Origin: Pseudomonas furukawaii | GTDB taxonomy: Bacteria > Pseudomonadota > Gammaproteobacteria > Pseudomonadales > Pseudomonadaceae | NCBI RefSeq assembly: GCF_002355475.1 | Contig: NZ_AP014862.1 | Span: 4,154,001 to 4,218,000, forward strand | Reading direction: 5' to 3' | DNA length: 64,000 bases | In this document: one piece after another, positions 15,888-24,666 of the stretch | How the letters are laid out: the number at the start of each line of letters is the position of its first letter | Numbering within the stretch: the first letter of the stretch is position 1 | Position numbers and translations under genes: made by a program | Notes under the pieces: model-generated | The model's input: only the letters and a program-made list of their open reading frames with translations | Databases searched by the model: none | What the model was told of the DNA's origin: nothing

Positions 15888-16955
15888 ATGCACAAACGCA
15901 TGCCGTTCACGCCATTGATTCGAGCCATCGGCCTTGTTGGCTTCGGTGAGTTCGCCAACCGCCAGGGCCTCAATCCGGTCGAAATGCTCCAGCGCGCATC
16001 GATACCCCAGGACATCCTGCGCCGGCAGGACGGAATCCTGTCCTACCGCAGATTCAGCGGTCTGCTCGAGCTGTGCGCCCGATGCTCCGGCAATCCCCTG
16101 TTCGGCCTGCAGTTCGGGCTCCATCAAGGTGTCGATGTCTTCGGCGAGTTGTTTTATCTGATACGAAACGCCCGGACGGTAGGCGATGCCCTGGCCGAAC
16201 TGCGGGCGAGCTATTCGCTGTACTTCAACGATGCCGAAATAGGGCTCGACATCGAAGACGGGCGAGCGCGCCTCAGCTACAGCCCGAACGAGCGCGACGT
16301 GCCCGGGGTGAGCCAGGTCGAAGAGTCGTCATGCGGAATCGGCTTGCAGTTGATGCGGACGCTCGCGGGAAGCGGCTGGCAGCCCAGAGCGATCCGGCTC
16401 AGACATCTGCCGCTCCAGGATGAGTCGCACTACCTGCAGGCCCTGGGTCTGATACCGACTTTCGGTGCGCGCTGCTCCGAGACAGAGTTCGATTCGTCCG
16501 ACCTGTCGCTGCCCTTGAGCTCGGCGAATGAAACGCTGCACCGCTTGATCGCCGACCACATGAGCAGGATCGAGCGCCTCGCGGCTGACGAACTGCCCAG
16601 CTATGTCAGGCAACTGCTGCGCCATCTCCTGCCCTCCGGGCGCGCGACGATCGAGAAGATCGCCGATTGCCTGGCCATTCACCCGCGCACGCTGCAACAC
16701 TGGCTGGCACAGGAAGGCACGTCCTTCCAACGGCTCCTGGATGAAACCCGACAGGAAATGGCGGGCCAGTGCCTCGCCGACCCCTCGATCAGCATGGCTC
16801 AGATGTCCGGGCTGCTCGGCTATTCGAACCCCAGCGGATTCAATCGCGCATTCAATCGATGGTTCGGAATGAGCCCCCTGGAATGGCAAAGGAAACACGG
16901 CATCAAACGCCAACCCCGTCTCCTGCGCATCGGGCGCTCTGGCGCCGAGCATTGA
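15888..16955 (+). CDS. AraC family regulator, tandem copy 2
   Basis: 355 aa, the same architecture as its upstream neighbour: LIRAIGLVGFGEFANRQGLNP at the start, NPLFGLQFGLHQGVDVFG in the sensor, then EKIADCLAIHPRTLQHWL and MAQMSGLLGYSNPSGFNRAF in the DNA-binding domain. The two sensor domains have diverged, so they probably respond to different ligands or form heterodimers. ATG 15888 or 15900 could start it. Transcription meets that of the PucR gene at a shared hairpin (17031). Confidence 0.88.
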   Translation: MHKRMPFTPLIRAIGLVGFGEFANRQGLNPVEMLQRASIPQDILRRQDGILSYRRFSGLLELCARCSGNPLFGLQFGLHQGVDVFGELFYLIRNARTVGDALAELRASYSLYFNDAEIGLDIEDGRARLSYSPNERDVPGVSQVEESSCGIGLQLMRTLAGSGWQPRAIRLRHLPLQDESHYLQALGLIPTFGARCSETEFDSSDLSLPLSSANETLHRLIADHMSRIERLAADELPSYVRQLLRHLLPSGRATIEKIADCLAIHPRTLQHWLAQEGTSFQRLLDETRQEMAGQCLADPSISMAQMSGLLGYSNPSGFNRAFNRWFGMSPLEWQRKHGIKRQPRLLRIGRSGAEH

Positions 16956-17030
16956 CGCGGCCAGGCGCTTCGCCTGAAGCCCCGGCAGCTTCTCGCCGGA
17001 GAATTCCGCAGTCATCCGTTCGTGGAGGAT

Positions 17031-17054
17031 GGCCCGCCTGAATGGCCAGGCGGC
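17031..17054. terminator. Hairpin between convergent AraC and PucR genes
   Basis: GGCC-C-GCCTG pairs with CAGGCGGCC across an AATGGC loop, with one bulged C, and is followed by TTT. It is positioned to serve both convergent genes. Confidence 0.5.
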
Positions 17055-17092
17055 CTTTGAATCCAGTCGTTGAAGCCACCGTTCGGCGGCGA

Positions 17093-18346
17093 CTACCGTT
17101 CGTCGCCATTCAGCGGGGTGCTCCAGATCAGCAGCTCAAGCGCTGCGGCGATCTGAATGCGGTGGTCGGCAAGCGGGACGGGCAACAGGTCCTGGGCGCG
17201 CTCCAGCCGACGCAACAGGGTGTTGCGGTGCGTACCTAGTGCTTCGGCGGTCTGGGTGATGTTGCAGCCATGGGCCAGGAATGCGTGCAGCGAGCGCTGA
17301 AGGACAGTGGACTCCGTCGCCAGCCGCCCCAGCATGCTCGCGACGAACTGCCTGGCCGCACGGTCGTCCTGCGTCATCAGGGAGACCATCCGCACCTGAT
17401 CGATGCTGGCTACGGAGGGTGCGCCAGCCAACCGCCCCATCAGTCTCTGCGTGGCCAGCGCTTCCAGGTGCGAGCGACGGAAGCCGTTCAGCCCCGCCCC
17501 TGGGGAGCCGATTGCTGCGCGGACGCCCGGAAACTGTTGGGCGATGCCCTGCAGCCGATTCAGGTCCAGCGGTTTCGCTGCGCCGCTCCAGACCCACAGG
17601 GTCGCGGAACCCGCGAACACCATGAGGGGCTCTGCGGCTCCGGTGAGGCGAGCCAGCGCGTGGGCCGCGTCCTCCAGCGGGCGGATTTCGGCGTCCGGGC
17701 TTTCGCTCCAGACGAGGCAGGCACAGTGCTTCTGGGAGAGGGAATAGCCCAGTTGCCTGCCGATCTGCCCGGTATCCACCTCTCTGCCATCGAGCAGTCG
17801 ACTGACCAGGCTGCGCTTGTCGATATGCTCGTCGCGGGCCTGGGCGTTCTTTTCGTCCAGCATGATCTGGGTCACCAGACGCATGTTGCTGTCGATGAAC
17901 GCTGAGATCGAACGCGACGAGACCTCCAGCAGTTCCGCAAGCTCCTCAGGATCCTGAGTCAGGCTGAACGCCATCTTCATCCAGAGCTCCCAGGCTGTGT
18001 TCTGTGCAGCCCTCGCGGTATTCAGCAGGAGTTCGGACATGCCCCGGCGGGCCAGCTCCCTGGCCGTATCCACCATGTCGGTGGAAACGTAGGGCTCCAC
18101 CGGTTCTCCGGGGCGCTGCAGGTTCGCGTTCGCCCAATGCAGCAACTCTGCCCGATTGGCTCGCCGGCAAGACGCCAGGATAACCGGGTCCTCCCGCACG
18201 CTCGCATCGTCCGGTGTAGCGAAGATCGATTGATTCAGGTGCTCAACCCACTCCGGCGGCAGGCCCTGGGCGATCTCGGCGCCTTTGCGCATGAGCTCAC
18301 GAACGGCTTCGGAAGGGCGTGGCCAGAGAGGTGGAGTGCTGGTCAT
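17093..18346 (-). CDS. PucR/CdaR-type helix-turn-helix regulator
   Basis: 417 aa. The C-terminus has the PucR helix-turn-helix (LHAFLAHGCNITQTAEALGTHRNTLLRRLERAQDLL, about residues 360-395). A GGDEF-like/CdaR central region precedes it (CACLVWSESPDAEI..., VRAAIGSPGAGLNGFRRSH), and the N-terminus is a long helical region with an RsbRD-like feel. Family members activate purine, proline, GABA or sugar-acid catabolism. It is divergent from the first PhyH dioxygenase gene with a 263-bp gap and is a natural candidate to control it. Confidence 0.85.
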   Translation of the reverse strand: MTSTPPLWPRPSEAVRELMRKGAEIAQGLPPEWVEHLNQSIFATPDDASVREDPVILASCRRANRAELLHWANANLQRPGEPVEPYVSTDMVDTARELARRGMSELLLNTARAAQNTAWELWMKMAFSLTQDPEELAELLEVSSRSISAFIDSNMRLVTQIMLDEKNAQARDEHIDKRSLVSRLLDGREVDTGQIGRQLGYSLSQKHCACLVWSESPDAEIRPLEDAAHALARLTGAAEPLMVFAGSATLWVWSGAAKPLDLNRLQGIAQQFPGVRAAIGSPGAGLNGFRRSHLEALATQRLMGRLAGAPSVASIDQVRMVSLMTQDDRAARQFVASMLGRLATESTVLQRSLHAFLAHGCNITQTAEALGTHRNTLLRRLERAQDLLPVPLADHRIQIAAALELLIWSTPLNGDER

Positions 18347-18609
18347 GGAAGGTGCAAATCAATCAAAAAGAGCCGGATAAGGTGTGCATTTTGTACCTTA
18401 CCGCAAGGCAGTGGAAAAAATAGCATGAAGTGGCTGCTTGAGCCCAGGAACCATCACAAGGAGGCACGTTTTCTCCCCATGTTTCTTTGGCATTGGAGCA
18501 GCCGAGATCGTAGTGAAGGGCTCGTTCAGCAGTGCCAGTCGATGAGTGCTGGCGATGAACATGCCCGGACACGAACCGTTTCTTTCCCTACCTGTTCGGA
18601 GTGTTGTCA

Positions 18610-19479
18610 ATGTCCAACCATCGAGATTCAAGACCAAGCCTGCCAATTGTGAGCCGATCAACTCCCGCGGAAGAGATTGTCCGGCTTTGCGACGAAGTTG
18701 GAGCGGTCATCATCCGAAACTTCATGACCGATGAACAGGTAGTGCGAATAAACGCGGAACTCGAAGCGCCGCTTTCAGCGCTGGATGCGGGTTCCAAGCA
18801 CGAACACGAGTTGATTGCAGAGTTTCATGGTCATCACACCAAACGACTTACCAACCTGATCACACATAGCAAGACCTTTCGTGAGGAAATCCTCGATGAC
18901 GACCTCTTTCACGAAATGGGCCGCGCGCTTTACGAGCCGGAGTGTGGCGACTGGTGGCTGACAACCGCCCAACTGATAGAAATCGGGCCTGGCAATAAAG
19001 CGCAAATGCTGCATCGCGACATGGCCCAGTATCAGCCCTTTGTCGCCATGAACAAGCATGCGCCGCGTGCCATCACCAACCTGATGCTGGCCCTCACCGA
19101 CTTCACCGAGGAAAACGGCGCTACGCGAGTGATTCCCGGCAGTCAGCACTGGGATGACTTCGAAGATGTGGGGTCGCCAGAGATGACAATCCCTGCCGAG
19201 TTGAAAGCCGGTGATGCCGTGCTGTTCGGCGGCAAGGTCGTTCATGGTGGTGGCGCCAACGTCACGACCGATCAGTACCGTCGCGGGCTGACGATTCCGA
19301 TGCAGGCGTCGATTCTCACGCCCGAAGAAGCCTATCCGCTGATCGTCCCTATGGAGGTGGCCAGAACCCTCTCCCCTCGCGTTCAGAAGATCATCGGCTT
19401 CCGCTCTCAGTACCCCAACGGCAGTCCGGGCCTCTGGCAACACAACTACGCCGATCTGGCGGACTATCTCAAGCTCTGA
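18610..19479 (+). CDS. Phytanoyl-CoA dioxygenase (PhyH) family oxygenase 1
   Basis: 289 aa, the usual length for bacterial PhyH proteins. Fe(II) ligands fit HRD (His135, Asp137) and HGGG (His212), with the 2-oxoglutarate-binding Arg in YRRGLT (about 225). LTDFTEENGATRVIPGSQHW is the family signature. The reaction would be 2-oxoglutarate-dependent hydroxylation of an unknown substrate. A GTG at 18601 is in frame, but the ATG at 18610 gives the normal family start. A paralogue lies at 28650. It is followed by a strong stem-loop and then the 3' end of a group II intron on the other strand. Confidence 0.9.
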   Translation: MSNHRDSRPSLPIVSRSTPAEEIVRLCDEVGAVIIRNFMTDEQVVRINAELEAPLSALDAGSKHEHELIAEFHGHHTKRLTNLITHSKTFREEILDDDLFHEMGRALYEPECGDWWLTTAQLIEIGPGNKAQMLHRDMAQYQPFVAMNKHAPRAITNLMLALTDFTEENGATRVIPGSQHWDDFEDVGSPEMTIPAELKAGDAVLFGGKVVHGGGANVTTDQYRRGLTIPMQASILTPEEAYPLIVPMEVARTLSPRVQKIIGFRSQYPNGSPGLWQHNYADLADYLKL

Positions 19480-19488
19480 CGAACAGGG

Positions 19489-19532
19489 TCAGTGCGGGGA
19501 GGGCCGATCAGGCGTCAGCCCTCTCCACTGAC
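19489..19532 (+). terminator. Long stem-loop after PhyH 1
   Basis: GTCAGTG...GGAGGGC pairs with GCCCTC...CACTGAC around a loop of about 13 nt. There is no T tract. It lies 10 bp after the stop codon. Confidence 0.5.
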
Positions 19533-19667
19533 TCCCTCAAATACCGCTTCCCCTTCGCCATGCCCCTGCCTCGAACCTGCTGGCAGGCGCGCCGGCCCGA
19601 GCCAGCAACTCCATGTGCCGGACGTTACCGGGCCCTCAGCGCCTGACGAGCGCAGTTTTCGAGCGCA

Positions 19668-21500
19668 ATCGGCATAGGGGGCGGCCTTCACAGGCCGCTC
19701 CCCTGCCACACCACCCGGCATGCGGGTCCGCACCGGGCGGTTCGAGGGATTGAGGTCAGGAGAGGCGTGGCACGCCGAGACGGTCAAAGTAGGCAGTCGT
19801 CAGCACGCGGTGCACGGCGGAAAGGCTGTTATGCCACCAGCGGCGGCTCAGCGCTGCCACCGATTGCGCCACCTGGGGACTGGCTCCAAGGCGGAGTAGC
19901 TCCCGGTAGGTCGTCTTGCCACGGCGCCAGTGCTTGAGGTGAAGGGCACGCAGACGGCGGCGTATCCACTCGTCCAGCGCTCGCCAGATTCGGGGGGTTT
20001 GTGCCAGCCCGAAATACCCTTTCCATCCCAAGAGGTAGCTGCGCAGTTTCCCGGCCACATCAGCCAGGCTGCAGCCACCGGACCGGCGGGTCAGTTGCCT
20101 GACTCGTTGCTTGAACGTTTCCCGCGCCTTCATCGACACCCCGCGCCGAACCTCGGCGTTCGAGGTCTGCCAAAGGGCATAACCGAGGAATCTCCGGCCA
20201 AACGCGCTGACCACCGCACTCTTGCGCTCATTGACGCTCAAGTGCAGCCGCCCATACAGGCGCTTTAGCCAGGCCATCACCCGTTCACCCGCCTTGACGC
20301 TGCGGACGTAGACGTTCGCATCATCGGCATAGCGCACGAAACAGTGGCCTCTTCGCTCCAACTCCCGATCCACTTCGTCCAGCAGCACATTCGCCAGTAA
20401 CGGCGACAGCGGGCCGCCTTGCGGCGCCCCGCAGCGGCTTTTCTCGACCACACCAGCCTTCAGCGTTCCGGCATCCAGATACGCGCGCACCAGCCGGATC
20501 ACCGACCGGTCCGCAATCCGTTGGCTTAAACGATCAATCAGGATGTCGTGATCGACCCGATCGAAGAACTTCTCCAGGTCCACATCCACCACGATCCGAC
20601 GCCCTGACGCGACATAACGCTGCGCCGCGAGGATCGCGCCGTGGGCGTTACGGCCAGGGCGAAAACCGTAGCTGTGTTCACTGAAGGTGGGATCAAGGAG
20701 TGGCTGCAAGACTTGCAGCAGCGCTTGCTGGATCAGGCGGTCGGTGACCGTCGGAATGCCCAGCTCGCGTTCGCCACCATCCGGCTTGGGAATCACCACG
20801 CGGCGTACCGGACTGGGCCGATACGTCCCTGACAACAGCCTATGGCGAATCCCGGCCCACGCGGTCAGCAGGTGCTCGGCCGTCTGTTCAATGTCCAGAC
20901 CGTCGACACCCGCCGCCCCCTTGTTGGCCTTGACCCTTTTCCAGGCGCGCTGCAGGTTGCCTCTCGCAAGGGCGCGTTGCAGCAGCCCTTGCCCTGCGCT
21001 TTCGGGATCACCTTGCGGGCGCAATGCCTCGTCGCTGACGGCGCGATTCACGGCTTCACCGTTTCTCGTCGGCGTCCGCCCCGCGTTTGGCGGGCATCTG
21101 ACTTCCGGTCATGTCGCATCAAGATGGCCTCCGGCGCTCTCTCTCGTTCGGCCCTTCGTCAAAAAACAACTACTACGGCCTCTGCTGACTTCTCGCTCCG
21201 GCTGCCGCCGTCGCCCTTTCAGGCACAAGGCGAGATCTCCCCAGGTAAGAACGCAATCCTTCACCGCACAACCGCCGGATCTACGCCGCCGCCCTTTGAC
21301 CACGAGGGCTTCGCGGCTTTTTGCCCGCTCGCCCTGGTCGGCATCGCCTTCTATCCGGTTCTTGTTCATCGGCTCGCGGCTTCGCTCCACGCTTCCTCCC
21401 CACACTCGGTCACCCTCATGCAGTTGCGCTTCACTTCGTTCGCTGTGGTCAACTCACGGCGGGACTCTCACCCACAAGATTGCGCCCATGCTGGGCGCAC
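19668..21500 (-). mobile_element. Group II intron (complete, about 1.83 kb)
   Basis: On the minus strand the intron begins GTGCGCCCAGCATGG (5' end at 21500), followed by the conserved AATCTTGTGGGTGAGAGTCC region. It ends in a domain V-like hairpin (ACCGCCCGG...CCGGGTGGT around 19710-19742). A domain VI stem with GGCCGC arms follows, and the final ...CCTATGCCGAT puts the 3' end near 19668. It encodes the reverse transcriptase at 19756-21051. The 5' exon is a Rho-independent terminator (21501-21525), the preferred target of bacterial group IIC introns. The exact 3' boundary is uncertain by a few bases. Confidence 0.85.
19756..21051 (-). CDS. ltrA: Group II intron reverse transcriptase/maturase
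   Basis: 431 aa, GTG start. It has the reverse transcriptase fingers-palm region (VVIPKPDGGERELGIPTVTD, YGFRPGRNAHGAI, VVDVDLEKFFDRVDHDIL), the catalytic FVRYADDANVYV motif (YADD) and GAPQGGPLSPLLANVLL. The C-terminal GIIM maturase domain X includes LRSYLLGWKGYFGLAQTP. There is no HNH endonuclease domain after the maturase domain, as in class C and some other lineages. The protein would splice its own intron RNA and copy it into new sites. The frame is intact. Confidence 0.95.
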   Translation of the reverse strand: MNRAVSDEALRPQGDPESAGQGLLQRALARGNLQRAWKRVKANKGAAGVDGLDIEQTAEHLLTAWAGIRHRLLSGTYRPSPVRRVVIPKPDGGERELGIPTVTDRLIQQALLQVLQPLLDPTFSEHSYGFRPGRNAHGAILAAQRYVASGRRIVVDVDLEKFFDRVDHDILIDRLSQRIADRSVIRLVRAYLDAGTLKAGVVEKSRCGAPQGGPLSPLLANVLLDEVDRELERRGHCFVRYADDANVYVRSVKAGERVMAWLKRLYGRLHLSVNERKSAVVSAFGRRFLGYALWQTSNAEVRRGVSMKARETFKQRVRQLTRRSGGCSLADVAGKLRSYLLGWKGYFGLAQTPRIWRALDEWIRRRLRALHLKHWRRGKTTYRELLRLGASPQVAQSVAALSRRWWHNSLSAVHRVLTTAYFDRLGVPRLS

Positions 21501-21525
21501 AAAAAATACCGCCCCGAAGGGCGGC
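21501..21525 (-). terminator. Rho-independent terminator used as intron target
   Basis: Read on the minus strand it is GCCGCCC-TTCG-GGGCGG followed by TATTTTTT, then directly the intron's GTGCG. A second hairpin (GAGCGGGC / GCCCGCTC, about 21530-21550) precedes it. It lies downstream of the amine oxidase/cytochrome/membrane protein operon. Confidence 0.85.
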
Positions 21526-21648
21526 AAAGGAGCGGGCTTTTGGCCCGCTCTGGAGTATCGGGTGTTCGCTGCCTGGAAGAGACGAGGCTCGCGGTGAGGC
21601 GCCAGCTCCGCGCCCCAACCACGAACCACTTCGCGAACAACGGCGCGA

Positions 21649-22311
21649 CTAGCGAGCAGGTACGAACGATCGGGAAGACACGCCCTTCGCACGCTCCAAT
21701 GCACAGTAGGCGTAATACATCTGGATCGCCGAATAGGACCAGGTGAAGAAGGCCCAGGTCATGAAAATCATGTGGGTGTCGTCGCCCGGGATCGGGAAGA
21801 AGTCATAGGTGATCGCCACGGCCAGGAGAACTGCCGCCCCCACTGCGGTAGCCAGGGCGTGCATGCCTTCTCCCGCACGCATCAGTTGCACGATGAAGTA
21901 AGACAGATAAATCGAGTAGCCCGACCACATGATCACGTAGAAGTAAGGGCGCGGCTCGTCAAACGAATCAGACAGGTACACGAAGCATGTACCGGCGAAT
22001 GCCGCCGCAAACAGCATGAGGTCCTTCATAAGCGAAGGCTTGTAATTATGGGTAACCGCCATCAGGCCGAGGGTGGCGATGATCGGCATGCCGAAGCTTC
22101 TGGAGAAGGAATCAAGGAAGAGCGAAATACCGTAGTTGAACTCGGAGCTCGTCGCGATGAATACGAGGAAATTCGACGCAGAGAAACCGACGACCCACCA
22201 CTCCAGACCTAGCAGATAATTCTTTCTCCTGATGAACTTTGCCCCATAGACCCATCCGGAAAGAGCCAACAAAAGACACGAAACAAGCGCAAGGATATCT
22301 ATGACTTGCAT
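21649..22311 (-). CDS. Polytopic inner-membrane protein, unknown function
   Basis: 220 aa with about six or seven hydrophobic segments (VIDILALVSCLLLALSGWVYG, FGMPIIATLGLMAV, LMLFAAAFAGTCFVYL, ALATAVGAAVLLAVAITYDFF, MIFMTWAFFTWSYSAIQMYY). No family was recognised. The ATG at 22311 is preferred over a TTG at 22329 because AGAGG lies 8 nt upstream. It starts 35 bp after the cytochrome c gene and ends before the terminator, so it is the third gene of the amine oxidase 1 operon. It could be a substrate permease or an electron-transfer partner; nothing in the sequence decides this. The second amine oxidase module lacks it. Confidence 0.75.
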   Translation of the reverse strand: MQVIDILALVSCLLLALSGWVYGAKFIRRKNYLLGLEWWVVGFSASNFLVFIATSSEFNYGISLFLDSFSRSFGMPIIATLGLMAVTHNYKPSLMKDLMLFAAAFAGTCFVYLSDSFDEPRPYFYVIMWSGYSIYLSYFIVQLMRAGEGMHALATAVGAAVLLAVAITYDFFPIPGDDTHMIFMTWAFFTWSYSAIQMYYAYCALERAKGVSSRSFVPAR

Positions 22312-22346
22312 AACGACAGCCTCTATCAAGTATTTAATTCAATGCA

Positions 22347-23003
22347 TCAGTTCGCCGCAGGAGCGAGCGATGCAAGATATTGGGCCAGTGATTTGCGATC
22401 CCCCTCGGACAAGGTCGAGACGACCGCCGTCATTGCGCCCGACGGATCCTTCCGCCCGCCCTGGGCAAAAGCATCGAGTTGTGCCAGCAGGTAGTCGTAT
22501 CCCTGCCCTGCCAGACGAGGGAACTGTTCGTGCCCCATCAGTCCTTCGCCATGACAAGCGGCGCAGGCCCCGCTGGTCACCAGCTCCTCGCCCTTCGCCC
22601 GCAACTGGGCGTCCGGCTCGAAGGTCTGGTTGGCAGTGGCGGACTGCCTGGCGTAGTAAGCCGCCAGGAACTCGATCTCGGTCTCGCTCAGGGTCATGGC
22701 CAGCGGTGCCATGGTCGGACTGGCACGCTCCCCGCTGGCAAAGCGTTTCAGTTGAGCCGCCACGTAGGCTGCGGGCTGGCCGGCCAGGTTCGGATAATGC
22801 TGGTTCTGCGAACGTCCCTGGCGACCATGACAGCCGACGCAGGCCTCGGTCAGACGTGGCCAGGCCCCCTCATCGGCGTCCCTGGCCTGGGTAGTGGTGT
22901 CCATGAAACTCATCAGGCGATAGAGGTCGAGCGCATCCCGACCGTAGAAAGCCAGCAGCCCGACAAGGACTGCGACGCAACACAAGGCGATCATCTTCTT
23001 CAT
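22347..23003 (-). CDS. Dihaem cytochrome c (c4-like), partner of amine oxidase 1
   Basis: 218 aa. One N-terminal hydrophobic segment (IALCCVAVLVGLLAFYG) anchors or exports the protein. Two haem-binding sites follow: CVGCH (about residue 56) with MAPLAMT as the likely axial Met, and CAACH (about 147) with a matching C-terminal half, as in cytochrome c4-type dihaem proteins. The two-domain repeat is visible (YPNLAGQPAAYVAAQL and FPRLAGQGYDYLLAQL). It starts 9 bp after the amine oxidase gene with AGGAGA before its ATG. The placement implies it accepts electrons from that flavoenzyme. A paralogue at 53556 accompanies the second amine oxidase. Confidence 0.92.
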   Translation of the reverse strand: MKKMIALCCVAVLVGLLAFYGRDALDLYRLMSFMDTTTQARDADEGAWPRLTEACVGCHGRQGRSQNQHYPNLAGQPAAYVAAQLKRFASGERASPTMAPLAMTLSETEIEFLAAYYARQSATANQTFEPDAQLRAKGEELVTSGACAACHGEGLMGHEQFPRLAGQGYDYLLAQLDAFAQGGRKDPSGAMTAVVSTLSEGDRKSLAQYLASLAPAAN

Positions 23004-23012
23004 TTCTATCTC

Positions 23013-24491
23013 CTACGCCTGACGCAGGGCATTGAGCACCTGCAGCGCGCTGTGATGGCCGGAGCGCACGGCGCCATCCATGTAGCCCGCCCAGATATCG
23101 GCGGTTTCGGTACCGGACCAGAACAGATTGCCGCACTGCGGGCGCAGCGCCTCGCCATGAGTGCTCCAGAAGCCCGGAGGAATGGCCGAGACGCAGGTGA
23201 TCGTCCAGGGGTCGCTGAACTTCCAGTCGTGATCGTGATAGGCCACGGGCTGCAACGCTTCGTCGCCCCAGGCCTGGGCGAACACCTCCATCAGGATGCG
23301 CTTTGCCCTTTCAGGGTCCGACGGCACATTGGCGTTGGAGAGGAAGGCATTGATGATGCCGATCTCGCCATTGGGCGGTGAATTGTCGTAGGCCCAGGCA
23401 AGGGGACCTTCCGCCATCATGATTTGTCCGCTCATGCCCTTCTCCCGCCAGAACGGCCGGGAATACACCATGGCGGCCTTGCGCCCCGGAGAATGCGCGG
23501 GCCAGGCGCGTTGCAGCGCCGCGCGGGCCGCCGGAAGGGCCGGCTCGAACTGGACCTGGTTGCAGAGGGCAGGATGGATGGCGACTATGACCTTCCGCGC
23601 GCGGATGAGCCCCTGATCCGTATGCAGGCTCACGACCTCGCCATCCCAGTTGGAGATCTTGCGGACAGGGCACTGCAGACGCACCTTGTCGCCCAGTCGC
23701 TCGGCCATCCTGATACTGAGAATCTGCGAACCACCGACCAGGCGCGTGCCTTGTGCGCTGTCCTTCATCGAATCGAGGATTTCGTATTGGCAACTGGCCG
23801 AGTTGATCATCGACAGGTAATGCAGAAGCCCCATTTTCTGCACGGGGACCCCACCGGTAATGGTTACGGTGGTATCCCAGCCCAGTCGGTTCTCCGGCTT
23901 GACGTTCTGCTGAGTCAGCCAATCGCCGACCGAGAGTTTGTCCCACTCTGCAGCCCGGGGTGATTTCCACGGAGCCCCCGAGGGTACTTCGCGGGACATC
24001 TCGCTCAGCTTGCTGGCCACGGGCAGGTCGGAACCGAAGGTGCCCTCGAGGTCGATCTCGAGTCGTCCGTCCCCCGCCATGATGACCGAGCGTCCTTCGT
24101 AGTACGACGGGAAGGTCCCCACATCCAGCTGCCGCGCGAGGTCCGCTATCGCCGTCTGGCCGGGGCCGATCCACTGGCCGCCCACCTCGGATATATGTCC
24201 GCCACCGGCATCGAAGTTGAGGGTACGTCCTCCGACCCTGTCCCTGGCTTCCAGGACCACGAAAGACGGGTTGCCCGCCTGGAGCAGGTCCCTGGCGGCG
24301 GTCAATCCGGCCAGGCCGGCGCCGATGATGGCGACATCCAGGACATCCCCCGCATCACCGGTGGGCGTATTGGCATGCGCCAGTCCCACTTTCAGACCGA
24401 GACTTCCCACAGCCACCGAGGCTCCGGCAAGTTTCAATAATTGCCTGCGCTTTGAGTTCAGCTGGGTGTCATACGTGGGTTTCTTGGTCAT
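23013..24491 (-). CDS. Tat-exported flavin monoamine oxidase-like enzyme 1
   Basis: 492 aa. A twin-arginine signal (KRRQLLKLAGASVAVGSLG, Arg15-Arg16) points to export of the folded, FAD-loaded protein. The FAD-binding GAGLAGL motif (about 57-63), VGGRTLN and the C-terminal GTETADIWAGYMDGAVRSG segment are those of flavin amine oxidases. NicA2-type enzymes of Pseudomonas are known to pass electrons to a cytochrome c instead of O2, and a dihaem cytochrome c gene follows 9 bp downstream. The product should oxidise a primary or secondary amine to an imine or aldehyde in the periplasm. A close paralogue lies at 54209. The stretch 24492-24666 is its promoter region, with a possible TTGTTG-N16-TAATGA. 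Confidence 0.92.
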   Translation of the reverse strand: MTKKPTYDTQLNSKRRQLLKLAGASVAVGSLGLKVGLAHANTPTGDAGDVLDVAIIGAGLAGLTAARDLLQAGNPSFVVLEARDRVGGRTLNFDAGGGHISEVGGQWIGPGQTAIADLARQLDVGTFPSYYEGRSVIMAGDGRLEIDLEGTFGSDLPVASKLSEMSREVPSGAPWKSPRAAEWDKLSVGDWLTQQNVKPENRLGWDTTVTITGGVPVQKMGLLHYLSMINSASCQYEILDSMKDSAQGTRLVGGSQILSIRMAERLGDKVRLQCPVRKISNWDGEVVSLHTDQGLIRARKVIVAIHPALCNQVQFEPALPAARAALQRAWPAHSPGRKAAMVYSRPFWREKGMSGQIMMAEGPLAWAYDNSPPNGEIGIINAFLSNANVPSDPERAKRILMEVFAQAWGDEALQPVAYHDHDWKFSDPWTITCVSAIPPGFWSTHGEALRPQCGNLFWSGTETADIWAGYMDGAVRSGHHSALQVLNALRQA

Positions 24492-24666
24492 TTTATTATC
24501 TCACGCAATCATTATTTAACTTTAATTAGCCAACAAGCAGTTCGACCGACGCAGTAGTTGCGAGCAGCATCTTTATTCGCCTGAACGGAGGAACAACTAT
24601 CAGATAGTCATTCGAAATAAATACTTGAAATTCCCACGGGTTCACCCTCCAGCCTTCACGACAGAG

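Noticed and set aside
18480-18510. TGGCATTGGAGCAG considered as a sigma-54 promoter for PhyH 1
   Set aside because: The GG and GC elements are too close together (7 instead of 10 bases).
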